DNA of 64,000 bases from CAVRCA01 sp963719345 (GTDB lineage Bacteria > Pseudomonadota > Alphaproteobacteria > Acetobacterales > Acetobacteraceae). The notes under the pieces are model-generated. The model was given only the letters and a program-made list of their open reading frames with translations. It was not told the origin of the DNA and ran no database searches. A program made the position numbers and the translations under genes. Below are positions 10,974 to 19,372 of the stretch, one piece after another. The stretch is from NCBI GenBank assembly GCA_963719345.1, contig CAVRCA010000003.1:496001-560000 (forward strand), written 5' to 3'. The number at the start of each line of letters is the position of its first letter. Within the stretch, counting starts at the first letter, position 1.

Positions 10974-11579
10974 ATGAACAACAGAACAAGCGCGGTCGTC
11001 CTTTCCACGGTGTTGGCCGTCCTGCCGTTGATGGCCTGCACGCAAGCCGAAAAAGCGGCCACCACGGTGGAGTTGGCCGCGCAGGCGCAGGTCAACCCGA
11101 CGCTGTCGACCCGGGATGCGAGTTTCCTGAACGGCGGCGCGGCGAGCGGCCTCGCCGAGGTGCAGCTTGGCGAGCTTGCGGCGAAGAAGGCTTCGAGCCC
11201 CGCAGTGCGGCGCTTCGCCCAGCAGATGGTGTCGGACCATAGCCAGGCGAACGCGCAGCTGATGCAGCTCGCGCACAGCAAGCAGATCTCGCCGTCGACG
11301 ACGCTCGATGCCGCGCATCAGCAGACCCTGGACCGGCTGCAGGGCCTCAAGGGCCGTGCGTTCGACAAGGCGTATATCGACGGCCAGGTGGATGATCACC
11401 AGACGACGTTGGATCTGTTTCAAGGCGAGGCGCAGAACGGCACCGATCCGGACGTGAAGGCTTTTGCCGCCAACAACGCCGGCATCATCCAGCAACACCT
11501 GGACGAGGCGAAGCGGCTGGCCGCGGCGTACAACACCCGTCACACCACGTCGCGGCAGCGGCACACGACCCGTAGCTGA
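10974..11579 (+). CDS. DUF4142 family lipoprotein
   Basis: A 201-residue secreted protein. The N-terminus MNNRTSAVVLSTVLAVLPLMAC is a lipoprotein signal with a lipobox LMAC, so the mature protein probably begins at that Cys. The DUF4142 domain (ferritin-like four-helix fold) follows: DASFLNGGAASGLAEVQLGELAAKKASSPAVRRFAQQMVSDHSQAN. The tail is basic and His/Thr-rich (TRHTTSRQRHTTRS). I preferred ATG 10974 over an upstream in-frame ATG because the signal peptide begins there. The family is poorly understood; members are often linked with envelope stress. A strong hairpin follows the stop. Confidence 0.85.
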   Translation: MNNRTSAVVLSTVLAVLPLMACTQAEKAATTVELAAQAQVNPTLSTRDASFLNGGAASGLAEVQLGELAAKKASSPAVRRFAQQMVSDHSQANAQLMQLAHSKQISPSTTLDAAHQQTLDRLQGLKGRAFDKAYIDGQVDDHQTTLDLFQGEAQNGTDPDVKAFAANNAGIIQQHLDEAKRLAAAYNTRHTTSRQRHTTRS

Positions 11580-11587
11580 TCGGACGC

Positions 11588-11612
11588 GGGCGGACGCGGG
11601 CCGCGTCCGCCC
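11588..11612. terminator. Strong hairpin between convergent genes
   Basis: GGGCGGACGCG (11588-11598) pairs perfectly with CGCGTCCGCCC (11602-11612) around a three-base loop. It lies between the ends of the DUF4142 gene and the opposing VOC gene, where a shared bidirectional terminator is expected. There is no T run on either side, so termination would be atypical or the hairpin only protects the 3' ends. Confidence 0.55.
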
Positions 11613-11623
11613 GAACGACCGGC

Positions 11624-11989
11624 TTACCTCACCGGCGGCTTCAGCGGCCATGCGAAGCTGAGTTCGTGTCCGTCGGGGTCGGTGATATGGAAGTATCGCT
11701 CGCCCCACTCGGCGTCGCGCGGTGCAGTACTGGGTGAGAAGCCGGCAGCCACCGCTCGGGCGTGCAGCCCATCGACGTCGGTGGAGTAGAAGATCGCCCG
11801 TCCCCACCAGGTCCACTGCCGTTCGGCGGGCTGCGCCGTGATGTTGAGATAGCCCGATCCGGCACGAAAGCTGGTGAACGGCGCAGCCTCGCCGCCATGG
11901 ATGATCTGAAAGCCGAGAGCGTGGTAGAAACGCACGCTGCGGGCCATGTCGTGCGTGCCGAGCGTGATGGCGCTGATGCTGTCGATCAT
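11624..11989 (-). CDS. VOC superfamily (glyoxalase/bleomycin-resistance-like) protein
   Basis: A 121-residue single-domain vicinal oxygen chelate protein. It begins MIDSISAITLGTHDMARSVRFYHALGF, the classic first beta-alpha-beta unit. The second half (TDVDGLHARAVAAGF through YFHITDPDGHELSFAWPL) carries the DPDGHELSF signature with a metal-binding Glu. These proteins usually dimerise and bind a divalent metal. They act as lyases, dioxygenases or drug-binding proteins, and the particular reaction cannot be told here. The gene converges on the DUF4142 gene across a hairpin. The start is about 50 bases from tRNA-Leu on the same strand. Confidence 0.8.
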   Translation of the reverse strand: MIDSISAITLGTHDMARSVRFYHALGFQIIHGGEAAPFTSFRAGSGYLNITAQPAERQWTWWGRAIFYSTDVDGLHARAVAAGFSPSTAPRDAEWGERYFHITDPDGHELSFAWPLKPPVR

Positions 11990-12039
11990 CTCATTTTCCC
12001 CCCTGCGATCGGCGACGCGCCAGGGGCCGGCGTGCCGGA

Positions 12040-12120
12040 TGCCCGCCGGGGGACTCGAACCCCCACGCCAATGGGCTGCGGATTTTAAGTCCGCTGCGTC
12101 TACCGTTCCGCCAGGCGGGC
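12040..12120 (-). tRNA. tRNA-Leu (anticodon UAA)
   Basis: On the minus strand the 7-bp acceptor arms GCCCGCC and GGCGGGC enclose a full cloverleaf. The anticodon stem GCGGA/TCCGC holds loop CTTAAAA, giving anticodon TAA. The T arm is GGGGG TTCGAGT CCCCC. The long variable arm GCC-CATT-GGC and discriminator A73 both agree with a leucine tRNA. The 3' CCA is not encoded. The D arm reads GGCGGAACGGTAGACGC, slightly compact but within what is seen for leucine tRNAs. Confidence 0.93.
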
Positions 12121-12130
12121 TTCGATCGGA

Positions 12131-13042
12131 TTAGGCTTGCGCGACGGCGCACGCGATGTCCAGCGCGCGACGCAGCAGCGCCTCGCTGGCCTCGGGCGTG
12201 CGGAAGGCGCTGTGTGCCGACAACGTCACGTTGGGCAGCCGGGTCAGCGGATGGTCGCCCGGCAGCGGCTCGGTGTCGAACACATCGAGCGCGGCATGGC
12301 CGATATGGCCGGATCGCAGCGCGGCAAGCAGCGCGGCCTCGTCGACCAGCGCACCGCGGGCGGTGTTGACGAGGATGGCGCCGCGCCGCAGGCGGGCGAG
12401 CCGTTCGGCACCGAGAAAACCGCGCGTCTCGTCGGTCAGCAGCAAATGCAGCGACAGCACGTGGCTCTCGCTGAGCAGGGTGTCGAGGTCGACGAAGCCA
12501 ACGCCGGCCGCAGTCTTCGGCGTGCGGTTCCAGGCGAGCACCCGCATGCCGCTGCCGTGCGCGATGCGCGCCACTTCGGCGGCAATGCCGCCGAAGCCGA
12601 GCAGGCCGATGGTCTTGCCGGTGAGTTGGATACCTTCCGTGCGCAGCCAGGTGCCGGCGCGCATCGCGGCGTCCATCGCCGCCAGACCCCGCGCGGCCGC
12701 CCACATAAGGGCAATGGCGTGCTCCCCGACCGCGGTGTCGCCGTATCCCTTGATGGTGTGGACGGCGATGCCGAGCGACGCCAACTCGTCGGGGTTCATG
12801 TAGCTGCGAGCGCCGGTGCCGAGGAAGATGACATGCCGCAGGCCGACGCAGCGCCGCATCATTTCGGTCGGCATGAAGCTGTGGTCGTCGAGCACGAAAT
12901 CGTAGCCGGCGAGGAGGCGCGGCAACTCGTCCGGGTCGACGTGCTCCTGCTGGTTCACGTCGATGGCCGGGCCTTCCGGCCGTCCGACCGCGCGGAACAC
13001 GGCCGCCAGCTCCTCGCTCGCGTCGATAAACAGCCCCTTCAT
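12131..13042 (-). CDS. D-isomer-specific 2-hydroxyacid dehydrogenase family protein
   Basis: An NAD(P)-dependent oxidoreductase of 303 residues. The Rossmann motif is GKTIGLLGFGGIAAEVARI. The catalytic Arg region is LARLRRGAILVNTARGALVDEAALL, the Glu region is ALDVFDTEPLPGDHPL, and the catalytic His region is NVTLSAHSAFRTPEA. The ATG at 13042 gives MKGLFIDASEELAAVF; the open frame continues upstream but without family similarity. The substrate could be glyoxylate, hydroxypyruvate or another 2-oxo acid. It sits just downstream of tRNA-Leu on the same strand. A second, distinct member of the family lies at 51247-52182. Confidence 0.85.
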   Translation of the reverse strand: MKGLFIDASEELAAVFRAVGRPEGPAIDVNQQEHVDPDELPRLLAGYDFVLDDHSFMPTEMMRRCVGLRHVIFLGTGARSYMNPDELASLGIAVHTIKGYGDTAVGEHAIALMWAAARGLAAMDAAMRAGTWLRTEGIQLTGKTIGLLGFGGIAAEVARIAHGSGMRVLAWNRTPKTAAGVGFVDLDTLLSESHVLSLHLLLTDETRGFLGAERLARLRRGAILVNTARGALVDEAALLAALRSGHIGHAALDVFDTEPLPGDHPLTRLPNVTLSAHSAFRTPEASEALLRRALDIACAVAQA

Positions 13043-13160
13043 GCCGCCTCCGTCAAGCCGTCGTCCCATCCTTCTCCCGCCGGCGCGGCAAGGGAAGACC
13101 GGACCCACGTTTTGCGAGACTGATTCCGGATCGGCGAGCCGTGCGATATCAGGGTGGTTG

Positions 13161-14993
13161 ATGCAACGCGCCACTCGCCTCGCCTCCTCCGATGGCTCGC
13201 GACCACGCTCCGGTCCACCGCGGCCGCGACCCGCCCCACTCAGGCGCGGGAGCAAGCAGCGGTGGAGACTGGTACGCTGGGCTTTGGTGGCCGCCATCTG
13301 GGGCACGCTCGTCGTGGCGTTGCTCGTGCTCTGGTTCGCCTGGGACATGCCCCGACCGGCGGCGGCGCTCGACGCGGTCCGCCGGCCCGGCATGGCGCTG
13401 GAGGACCGGTCCGGCCACGTGTTCGCCACCTTCGGCGATCTGGTCGGCGATCCGCTCCGCCTCGCGGACGTGCCGACTTACCTTCCGGCGGCAGCGGTCG
13501 CCGTCGAGGACCGGCGATTCTGGTCGCATCCGGGCATCGACCTCTTGGGCATGCTGCGCGCGACGGTTGTCAATCTCAGAGCCGGACACGTGGTTCAGGG
13601 CGGCTCCACGTTGACCCAGCAGGTCGCGAAAACGCTGTTTCTGACCAACGCGCGCACGCTGCGGCGCAAGGTGCAGGAACTGCTGCTCTCGCTCTGGCTC
13701 GAGCACAGCTTTTCCAAGCGCGAGATCCTCGAGATCTGGCTGAACCGGGTCTATCTCGGCTCCGGCGCCTGGGGCGTCGACGCAGCATCGCGCCTCTATT
13801 TCGGCGTCTCCGCCCGCCGCGTGTCGCTCTGGCAGGCCGCGGTGCTCGCCGGGCTGCCGCGCGCCCCGTCCCGCTTCAATCCGCGTGTCAACCCGGCCGC
13901 GGCCGCCACTCGCGGCCGGGAGGTACTGGCTGCCATGGAGGAAACGGGTGCCCTCAATGCGGCCGAGGCGCAGCGCGCTGCCGGCCAGATCGCATTCCCG
14001 CTCCGGCCGCCGACCGCCGCGAGCTGGTATGCCGATTGGGCGGCCGAGCAGGCCAGCCAGGTGCTGCCGCAAGACCTCGACGCGACGCTGCGGACGACAT
14101 TGGACAGCCGATGGCAGGGCATCGCCGAGTCCCGGCTGTCCGCGCTGCTCGACGGTCCGGGTGCGGCGGCGAATGTCGGAGAGGGCGCGGTGGTGATCGT
14201 CGATGCGGGCAGCGGCGCGGTCCGCGCCATGGTCGGCGGCCGGGATGCGCGTGACGGCGGCTACAATCGAGCGGTGCAGGCGCGCCGGCAGCCCGGCTCG
14301 GCCTTCAAGCCGTTCGTCTGGCTGGCCGCCCTCGAACAGGGCGTGCGGCCGGACGACACCGTGCTTGATGCGCCGATCCGGATCGGCGGCTACAGCCCGG
14401 CCAATTTCGAGCGCCGCTATCTCGGCGAGATCACGGTCGAGACGGCGTTGGCGCAGTCGATCAACACCGCGGCCGTGCGGCTCATGGTCAAGGCCGGCGG
14501 ACCGCGCGCCGTGGCCGCCGTCGCCCATCGGCTGGGACTGGGAGAAGCGTTTCCGAACAACGCCTCGCTCGCCCTGGGCACCTCGGAGGTGGGTCTGCTG
14601 GAGCTCGCCGCCGCCTATGCGCCGTTCTTCAACGGCGGCGTGCGGGTGACGCCCTATGCCATCGAGTCGTTTCGCAGCGGCCGGCAACTGGTTGCGACGG
14701 GCCACGCCATGGCGGCGCGAGCCACCGACCCCGATATGGCCGCGATGATGCTGCGGATGCTGACCGCTGTCGTGACACAAGGCAGCGGCCGCGCCGCCGC
14801 GGTGCCCGGGCTCGCCGTCGCCGGCAAGACCGGGACCACCCAGGACAACCGGGACGCCTGGTTCGTCGGAGGGGTGAACGGCAGCATTATCGGCATCTGG
14901 CTCGGCAACGACGACAACCGGCCGATGCGCGGCGTGATCGGCGGCACCTTGCCCGCCCACCTGTTCAGCGAGATCGCGGCGGCGATCCGCTGA
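13161..14993 (+). CDS. Class A penicillin-binding protein (PBP1A-like transglycosylase/transpeptidase)
   Basis: A bifunctional peptidoglycan synthase of about 610 residues. After a basic N-terminus, one membrane anchor is visible (WALVAAIWGTLVVALLVLWF). The glycosyltransferase domain has AVAVEDRRFWSHPGIDLLGMLRA and VQGGSTLTQQVAKTLFL. The transpeptidase domain has SxxK (GSAFKPFVW), SxN (SINTAAV) and KTG (AGKTGTTQDNRD). It lacks the long accessory domain of large PBP1A proteins. I chose ATG 13161; the frame stays open upstream but that part is outside the family. It is divergent from the 2-hydroxyacid dehydrogenase and convergent with the heptad-repeat gene, whose end lies only 5 bases away. 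Confidence 0.92.
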   Translation: MQRATRLASSDGSRPRSGPPRPRPAPLRRGSKQRWRLVRWALVAAIWGTLVVALLVLWFAWDMPRPAAALDAVRRPGMALEDRSGHVFATFGDLVGDPLRLADVPTYLPAAAVAVEDRRFWSHPGIDLLGMLRATVVNLRAGHVVQGGSTLTQQVAKTLFLTNARTLRRKVQELLLSLWLEHSFSKREILEIWLNRVYLGSGAWGVDAASRLYFGVSARRVSLWQAAVLAGLPRAPSRFNPRVNPAAAATRGREVLAAMEETGALNAAEAQRAAGQIAFPLRPPTAASWYADWAAEQASQVLPQDLDATLRTTLDSRWQGIAESRLSALLDGPGAAANVGEGAVVIVDAGSGAVRAMVGGRDARDGGYNRAVQARRQPGSAFKPFVWLAALEQGVRPDDTVLDAPIRIGGYSPANFERRYLGEITVETALAQSINTAAVRLMVKAGGPRAVAAVAHRLGLGEAFPNNASLALGTSEVGLLELAAAYAPFFNGGVRVTPYAIESFRSGRQLVATGHAMAARATDPDMAAMMLRMLTAVVTQGSGRAAAVPGLAVAGKTGTTQDNRDAWFVGGVNGSIIGIWLGNDDNRPMRGVIGGTLPAHLFSEIAAAIR

Positions 14994-14998
14994 CGGCT

Positions 14999-15418
14999 TC
15001 AGCCATGCATGCCGAACAAGCGCACGACCCCGAACAGCATGCTCGCGAGAGCCACCTGTCCGGCCACGATACCGACAATCATCTGCCAAGCCGTGGGCAA
15101 CGTCTCGACCCGTCCCTCGATCTTGCCAAGTTGCGCCTCCAGCCTGCTGAACCGGTCACTGTCTTTGTCAAAGCGAGCATTGACCTGGTCGAATCGGTCA
15201 TCGACCTTTTGAAAGCGGGCATTGACCTGGTCGAACCGGTCATCGACGTTATCAAAACGGGCATCGATTTGGTCGAACCGGGCATCGATCCGGTCAAATC
15301 TTGCCTCGAACCGATCAAGTTTGATGTCGATCCGGCGAACGATCTCCTCGAGCACGGCGACCCGCGGCTCGAGCGGGTTCGGCTGCGGCGCGGCCGGCCG
15401 GTCGACGGGAGTGTCCAT
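14999..15418 (-). CDS. Heptad-repeat coiled-coil protein with C-terminal membrane anchor
   Basis: A 139-residue protein of unknown function. Residues about 35-100 are a run of seven-residue units of the form RFDxxDA (for example DRFEARFDRIDARFDQIDARF), rich in Asp and Arg with Phe and Ile/Val at heptad core positions. This predicts a long coiled coil. One hydrophobic segment near the C-terminus (WQMIVGIVAGQVALASMLFGVV) is a probable membrane anchor. Similar short repeat-plus-anchor proteins occur widely in alphaproteobacteria and phages. The underlying DNA is a degenerate 21-base repeat. I do not assign a role. Confidence 0.75.
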   Translation of the reverse strand: MDTPVDRPAAPQPNPLEPRVAVLEEIVRRIDIKLDRFEARFDRIDARFDQIDARFDNVDDRFDQVNARFQKVDDRFDQVNARFDKDSDRFSRLEAQLGKIEGRVETLPTAWQMIVGIVAGQVALASMLFGVVRLFGMHG

Positions 15419-15478
15419 GTTCCCGTTCTATGCCAAGCCGCTCAATCAAGGCAACGAAGCGTTCCAGCGTACCACGCC

Positions 15479-16180
15479 CTACCCGATCCGCAGCAGCCTG
15501 GCGCCCTCTCCGCGCAACCAGGGGACGGCGGCTTCGGTGTGCGGCGTGAGCGTATCGACCAGTGCCCAGAACCGCTTGCCATGGTTCATATGCCGCAGAT
15601 GCGCGACTTCGTGCGCCGCCACGTAGTCCTGGACGAACGCCGGGGTCATCACCAGCCGCCAGCTGAACGCGAGCGAGCCGTCGGGGGCGCAGCTCCCCCA
15701 GCGCGAGGACGTGTCCTTCACGGTGATCCGGCGCGGGCTCACCTGGGCCGACGCCGCCTTCTCCGCCACCAGGAGCCCGAGCCGCCGCCGCGCCTCGCCG
15801 CGCAGGAAGTCGGCCACGCGACGGGGAAGAAACTCGGGCTTGCCAGCGACGAGGATGCAGCCCGCCTCGACCCAGGCACCGCCGCGCCGGTCCGGCACGT
15901 GGCGGATCACATGGTCGACGCCGCCGAGCGGGACGCGGGCGCCGTCCTCGAAGCACACGTGGTCCGGCAGCGCCGCGATCCGGTCGCTGATCCACCCGGC
16001 ATGGCTCATCACCAGGTCCATGCCGGCGCCGCGGCCGGCTCGCAGCGGCAAGGTGACCACCACCGCGCCCTCGCGCGGGTCGATCCTCAGGCTCACCCGC
16101 CGGGCCCGGCTGCTGCGACGCCACGCGAGCTTGGCCGGGCCACGCGGCAGGTCGATCAGCTCCGAGTTGGGTTCGTCCAT
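15479..16180 (-). CDS. YgjP-like (DUF45/M48-type) zinc metallopeptidase
   Basis: A 233-residue soluble protein with the metalloprotease motif HEVAH (AAHEVAHLRHMNHGKRFW) and a third His in the MNHGKRFW segment. This is the signature of the YgjP/WLM-related family. The domain is preceded by the family stretch SSRWGSCAPDGSLAFSWRLVMTPAFVQDYV. It starts at ATG 16180 with MDEPNSELIDLPRGPAKL. Family members are predicted zinc-dependent peptidases of unknown substrate, possibly tied to stress. It stands alone between the coiled-coil gene and the divergently transcribed epimerase. Confidence 0.88.
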   Translation of the reverse strand: MDEPNSELIDLPRGPAKLAWRRSSRARRVSLRIDPREGAVVVTLPLRAGRGAGMDLVMSHAGWISDRIAALPDHVCFEDGARVPLGGVDHVIRHVPDRRGGAWVEAGCILVAGKPEFLPRRVADFLRGEARRRLGLLVAEKAASAQVSPRRITVKDTSSRWGSCAPDGSLAFSWRLVMTPAFVQDYVAAHEVAHLRHMNHGKRFWALVDTLTPHTEAAVPWLRGEGARLLRIG

Positions 16181-16306
16181 GCCCGAGCAAAACTGACGAT
16201 CCGCACGGATTCGTCAATCGAGGTTTCTGCTAACTGCAGCTTGCCCGATTTCAGCCGCCGAGGTGTGTTGCCCTGAGCACGGCGTTTGGGCGCGAGGGGG
16301 ATCCGG

Positions 16307-17279
16307 GTGGAGTGGAAAGGCTGCAAGGTGCTGGTCACCGGAGGCGCCGGGTTTCTCGGCGCCAATCTCTGCCACGCGCTCGCCGCGCGCGGCGCCCGGG
16401 TGACGGCGCTCGACGGGTTTCTGTTCGGCGGCGGGGCCAATCCCGCCAACCTGGAGGGCGCAGCGGTCGAGCTGGTTCGCGGCGATATCCGAGACATCGA
16501 CCTCCGGCCGCTCTGCGAGGGCGCGCCAGTCATCTTCAACCTGGCCGCCCAGACCAGCCACATGGGCGGCCAGCAAGACCCGCTGGCCGACATCGCGGTG
16601 AACGCGGTGGCGCAGGTGCGGCTGATCCAGGCGGCGCGCGAGGCCGCCCCCGACGCGATCGTGGTTCACGCCTCCACCCGGCAGTTCTACGGTCGCGCCC
16701 AGCGCCTGCCGGTGGACGAGAACCATCCCGTCGCCCCGCCGGACGCCAACGGCGTGTCGAAATTCGCCGGCGAGCAGTACCTGGATGATCGAGCACCGGG
16801 TGCAGGGTCGGCCGGTGGTTTCGTTGCGGCTGACCAACTGCTACGGCCCGCGTCTGCGCATTCGCGACGCGCGCCAGACCTTTCTCGGCATCTGGATCCG
16901 CCGCGTGCTGGAAGAAAAGCCGTTCGAGGTCTGGGGCGGAGCGCAGTTGCGCGATCTGACATACGTCGACGACGTCACCGCGGCCTTCATCGCCGCCGCG
17001 GAGAACCGCGCCTGTCACGGCCGGATTTTCAATATCGGCGGGGCGCCGCCCGTCTCGCTGCAGGACGTGGCGGAGCTGATGGTCCGGCTGACCAACGGAC
17101 GCGCCCGCTATGTCAGCCGCGAGTTCCCCGCCGACCGCGCCCGGATCGACATCGGCAGCTACCACGCCGACGACAGCGCGTTCCGCGCCGCGTCCGGCTG
17201 GCACCCCACGGTGGGCGTCGAGGAGGGCGTGGCGCGCTCGCTCGACTGGTTCCGCCCCCGCCTTGCCGACTACCTCTGA
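16307..17279 (+). CDS. NAD-dependent sugar epimerase/dehydratase (extended SDR), one apparent indel
   Basis: An extended short-chain dehydrogenase acting on nucleotide sugars. The NAD motif is VLVTGGAGFLGANLCHALAA at the N-terminus. The active-site region reads VVHASTRQFYGRAQRLPVDENHPVAPPDANGVSKFAGEQ. The frame shifts by one extra G near 16783 (EQYL to MIEHRVQGRPVVSLRL) and continues to a normal end at 17279. GTG 16307 is chosen because AGGGGG precedes it. The place of the usual YxxxK tyrosine is taken by Asn (NGVSK); the Lys is kept. With the aminotransferase 13 bases downstream it probably makes an amino sugar nucleotide for a surface glycan. Confidence 0.8.
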
Positions 17280-17292
17280 TGATTGCGCCCCG

Positions 17293-18414
17293 ATGATTCC
17301 GGCCGCCAATCCCGGCGCCGCTTATCGCGCGCACCAAGCGGCGATCGACGGCGCCATCGCGCGCGCACTCGCCTCCGGTTGGTACATCCTCGGCCGCGAG
17401 GGCGCCGCGTTCGAGCAGGAGTTTGCCGGCTGGCTCGGCGCGGCGCACGCGGTCGGCTGCGGCAACGGCACGGACGCGCTGGCGCTGGCGCTGCGCGGAC
17501 TCGGCATCGGGGCGGGTGCGGCGGTGGTGACGGTCTCGCATACCGCGGTCGCGACCGTCGCCGCCATCGAGATGGCCGGGGCGGTGCCGCTGCTGCTCGA
17601 CATCGATCCCGCGCACTACACGCTCGATCCCGCGGAGCTGGCCGAGGTGTTGGCGCACCCGCCCGCCGGACTGCCGCCGATCCGGGCGGTGATTCCGGTT
17701 CACCTCTACGGCCAGGCAGCCGACATGGGGGCGATTCTCCCGGTCTGTCGCCGCCACCGGGTCGCCGTGATCGAGGACTGCAGCCAGGCACACGGCGCGA
17801 CATTCGAGGGTGCAAAGCTCGGGACCCTCGGCGATATCGGCACCTTCAGCCTGTATCCGACCAAGAATCTTGGGGCACTCGGTGACGGCGGCGTGCTGGC
17901 GACCGGCGACCGCGCGCTGGCCGAGCGGATCGCTGCACTTCGGCAGTACGGCTGGCGGGCGCATTACGTGTCCGACGCGGTCGGCGTAAACAGCCGGCTC
18001 GACGAAATCCAGGCGGCGGTCCTGCGGGTGATGCTGGCGCGGCTCGACCTGCGCAACGACCGTCGGCAGGCCATCGCGGCCCGCTACGACGAGGCGTTGT
18101 CCGGTAGCGCCATCCGGCCGCCGGCCCGCCGCCAAGACGCGACTCACGTGTTCCATCAGTATGTGGTGCGCGCCGTGAACCGCGATGCGACGCAAGCGCG
18201 GCTGCGCGAGGCCGGGATCGGCACAGGCATCCACTACCCAGTCCCGGTGCATTGCCAGCCAGCCTATCGCGGACGGGTGACGCTCGGACCCGCCGGATGC
18301 CGCGCCAGCGAAAGCGCCGCAGCCGAAGTGCTTAGCCTGCCGGTCTATCCGGAGTTGAGCGATGCCGAAGCCGGCCGCATCACGGCGGCACTCCGCACGA
18401 TGAGCGAGGGCTAG
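17293..18414 (+). CDS. DegT/DnrJ/EryC1/StrS family sugar aminotransferase
   Basis: A PLP-dependent aminotransferase of 373 residues that adds an amino group to a keto nucleotide sugar. Hallmarks are GCGNGTDALALALRGLGI, the Asp that holds PLP (VIEDCSQAHGA), and the PLP lysine (SLYPTKNLGALGDGG). Also present are RQYGWRAHYVSDAVGVNSRLDEIQAAVL and the C-terminal GIHYPVPVHCQPAY. The ATG at 17293 gives the family start MIPAANPGAAYRAHQAAI. The frame is intact. Its position after the epimerase makes a two-gene amino sugar unit. The next gene encodes a PEP-CTERM protein, and such proteins commonly occur in exopolysaccharide producers. Confidence 0.92.
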   Translation: MIPAANPGAAYRAHQAAIDGAIARALASGWYILGREGAAFEQEFAGWLGAAHAVGCGNGTDALALALRGLGIGAGAAVVTVSHTAVATVAAIEMAGAVPLLLDIDPAHYTLDPAELAEVLAHPPAGLPPIRAVIPVHLYGQAADMGAILPVCRRHRVAVIEDCSQAHGATFEGAKLGTLGDIGTFSLYPTKNLGALGDGGVLATGDRALAERIAALRQYGWRAHYVSDAVGVNSRLDEIQAAVLRVMLARLDLRNDRRQAIAARYDEALSGSAIRPPARRQDATHVFHQYVVRAVNRDATQARLREAGIGTGIHYPVPVHCQPAYRGRVTLGPAGCRASESAAAEVLSLPVYPELSDAEAGRITAALRTMSEG

Positions 18415-18502
18415 AAGCTCCTCGGAAATCGGACTGTCGGCGGATTTTACGCGCGGCCGGGATCGGCAACGAAAGTGTTGGCCTTATCAGAGCGTTGCCT
18501 CG

Positions 18503-18518
18503 CGGCACGTCATTTGCG
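18503..18518 (+). promoter_or_regulatory. Sigma-54 (RpoN) promoter of the PEP-CTERM gene
   Basis: The sequence CGGCACGTCATTTGCG fits the -24/-12 pattern TGGCACG-N4-TTGCW. GG at 18504-18505 and GC at 18516-18517 are exactly ten bases apart. Only the outermost consensus bases differ. The start codon at 18546 and the GGAGAG site at 18536-18541 lie at the right distance downstream. RpoN control through the PrsK/PrsR pair is known for PEP-CTERM genes in exopolysaccharide-forming bacteria, which supports the call. Confidence 0.65.
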
Positions 18519-18545
18519 ATCGATGTCGCAACGATGGAGAGTGCC

Positions 18546-19290
18546 ATGCGATCAGTCATTTCAGCCTGTGCCGGGGTTGTGCTTCTCGCCGGAGCCGGGG
18601 CGGCGAACGCCACCACCTACGACCTCGCCGGCCAGTTCGGCGCCGCCAACGCGGCGAGCCCGTGGTCCTACGGCTATTTTCCCGCGAACTCGTCCACGGC
18701 GGTCTATTTTCCGCAATACAGCGCGCCGAACCCGGTCGAAGCCTGGAGCGACCCGAGCCTGACGCAAACGGGCGTCTACGGCACGCCGAACGACGCGCAC
18801 AACACGGCGACCGCTGAGTTCGGGATGCTGCAGCAGCGTTGTCTGGCTGCCCGGCCAAGCCACCTTCCATCCCGGTCAGAACGGCGAGCGCGCCTTCTAC
18901 GAGTTCACCGCGCCATGGTCGGGCCTCTATTCTTTGGCTGCCACGTTCAGCGGTCGCGACTACGCCGGTCCGACCGACACGCAAATCCAGGTGCTGCTGA
19001 ATGGCGTCACCGCGCTGTTCACCGGAACTGTCGACGGCTATGCGGGCGACTCGACAAGATCCGCCAGCGGCGCGTCGCCCAGCATCAATTTTGACCAGGA
19101 CGTGACGCTGTCAGCCGGCGACTCCCTGTATTTCACGGTCGGCTTCGATCCCTCGGGCGGCCGGCCGAGCGGGCCGTTCTACTACGACACCACCGGCATC
19201 GCCGCGACGATCGACGTTCCCGAGCCTGCCTCCCTTGCGTTGCTCGGGTTCGGGCTGGCCGGGCTCGGCGCGATCCGGCGTCGCGGCTGA
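18546..19290 (+). CDS. PEP-CTERM sorting-domain secreted protein, one apparent indel
   Basis: A secreted protein of about 247 residues. The signal peptide is MRSVISACAGVVLLAGAGAANA, followed by a mature part beginning TTYDLAGQFGAANAASPWSYGY. One extra base near 18832 shifts the frame; the joined reading continues SVVWLPGQATFHPGQNGERAFYEFTAPW. The C-terminus VPEPASLALLGFGLAGLGAIRRRG is a textbook PEP-CTERM signal: PEP motif, hydrophobic helix, then arginines. It would be cut by exosortase. No exosortase gene is in the window. The body looks like a beta-sandwich with FSG and GDSLYFTVGF segments. The sigma-54 promoter just upstream suggests regulated expression. Confidence 0.85.
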
Positions 19291-19313
19291 ACCGACGCAA
19301 CCGGGCGCCGGTG

Positions 19314-19334
19314 GGCCGGGCGACTTGCCCGGCC
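19314..19334. terminator. Hairpin between convergent PEP-CTERM gene and bluB
   Basis: GGCCGGGC (19314-19321) pairs with GCCCGGCC (19327-19334) around loop GACTT. It sits 24 bases after the PEP-CTERM stop and 39 bases from the end of the opposing bluB gene, a place where a shared terminator is expected. No T run follows on either strand. Confidence 0.45.
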
Positions 19335-19372
19335 TGCCGGGGAACGAGACGGATGGGTGGATCATGGGGCGG

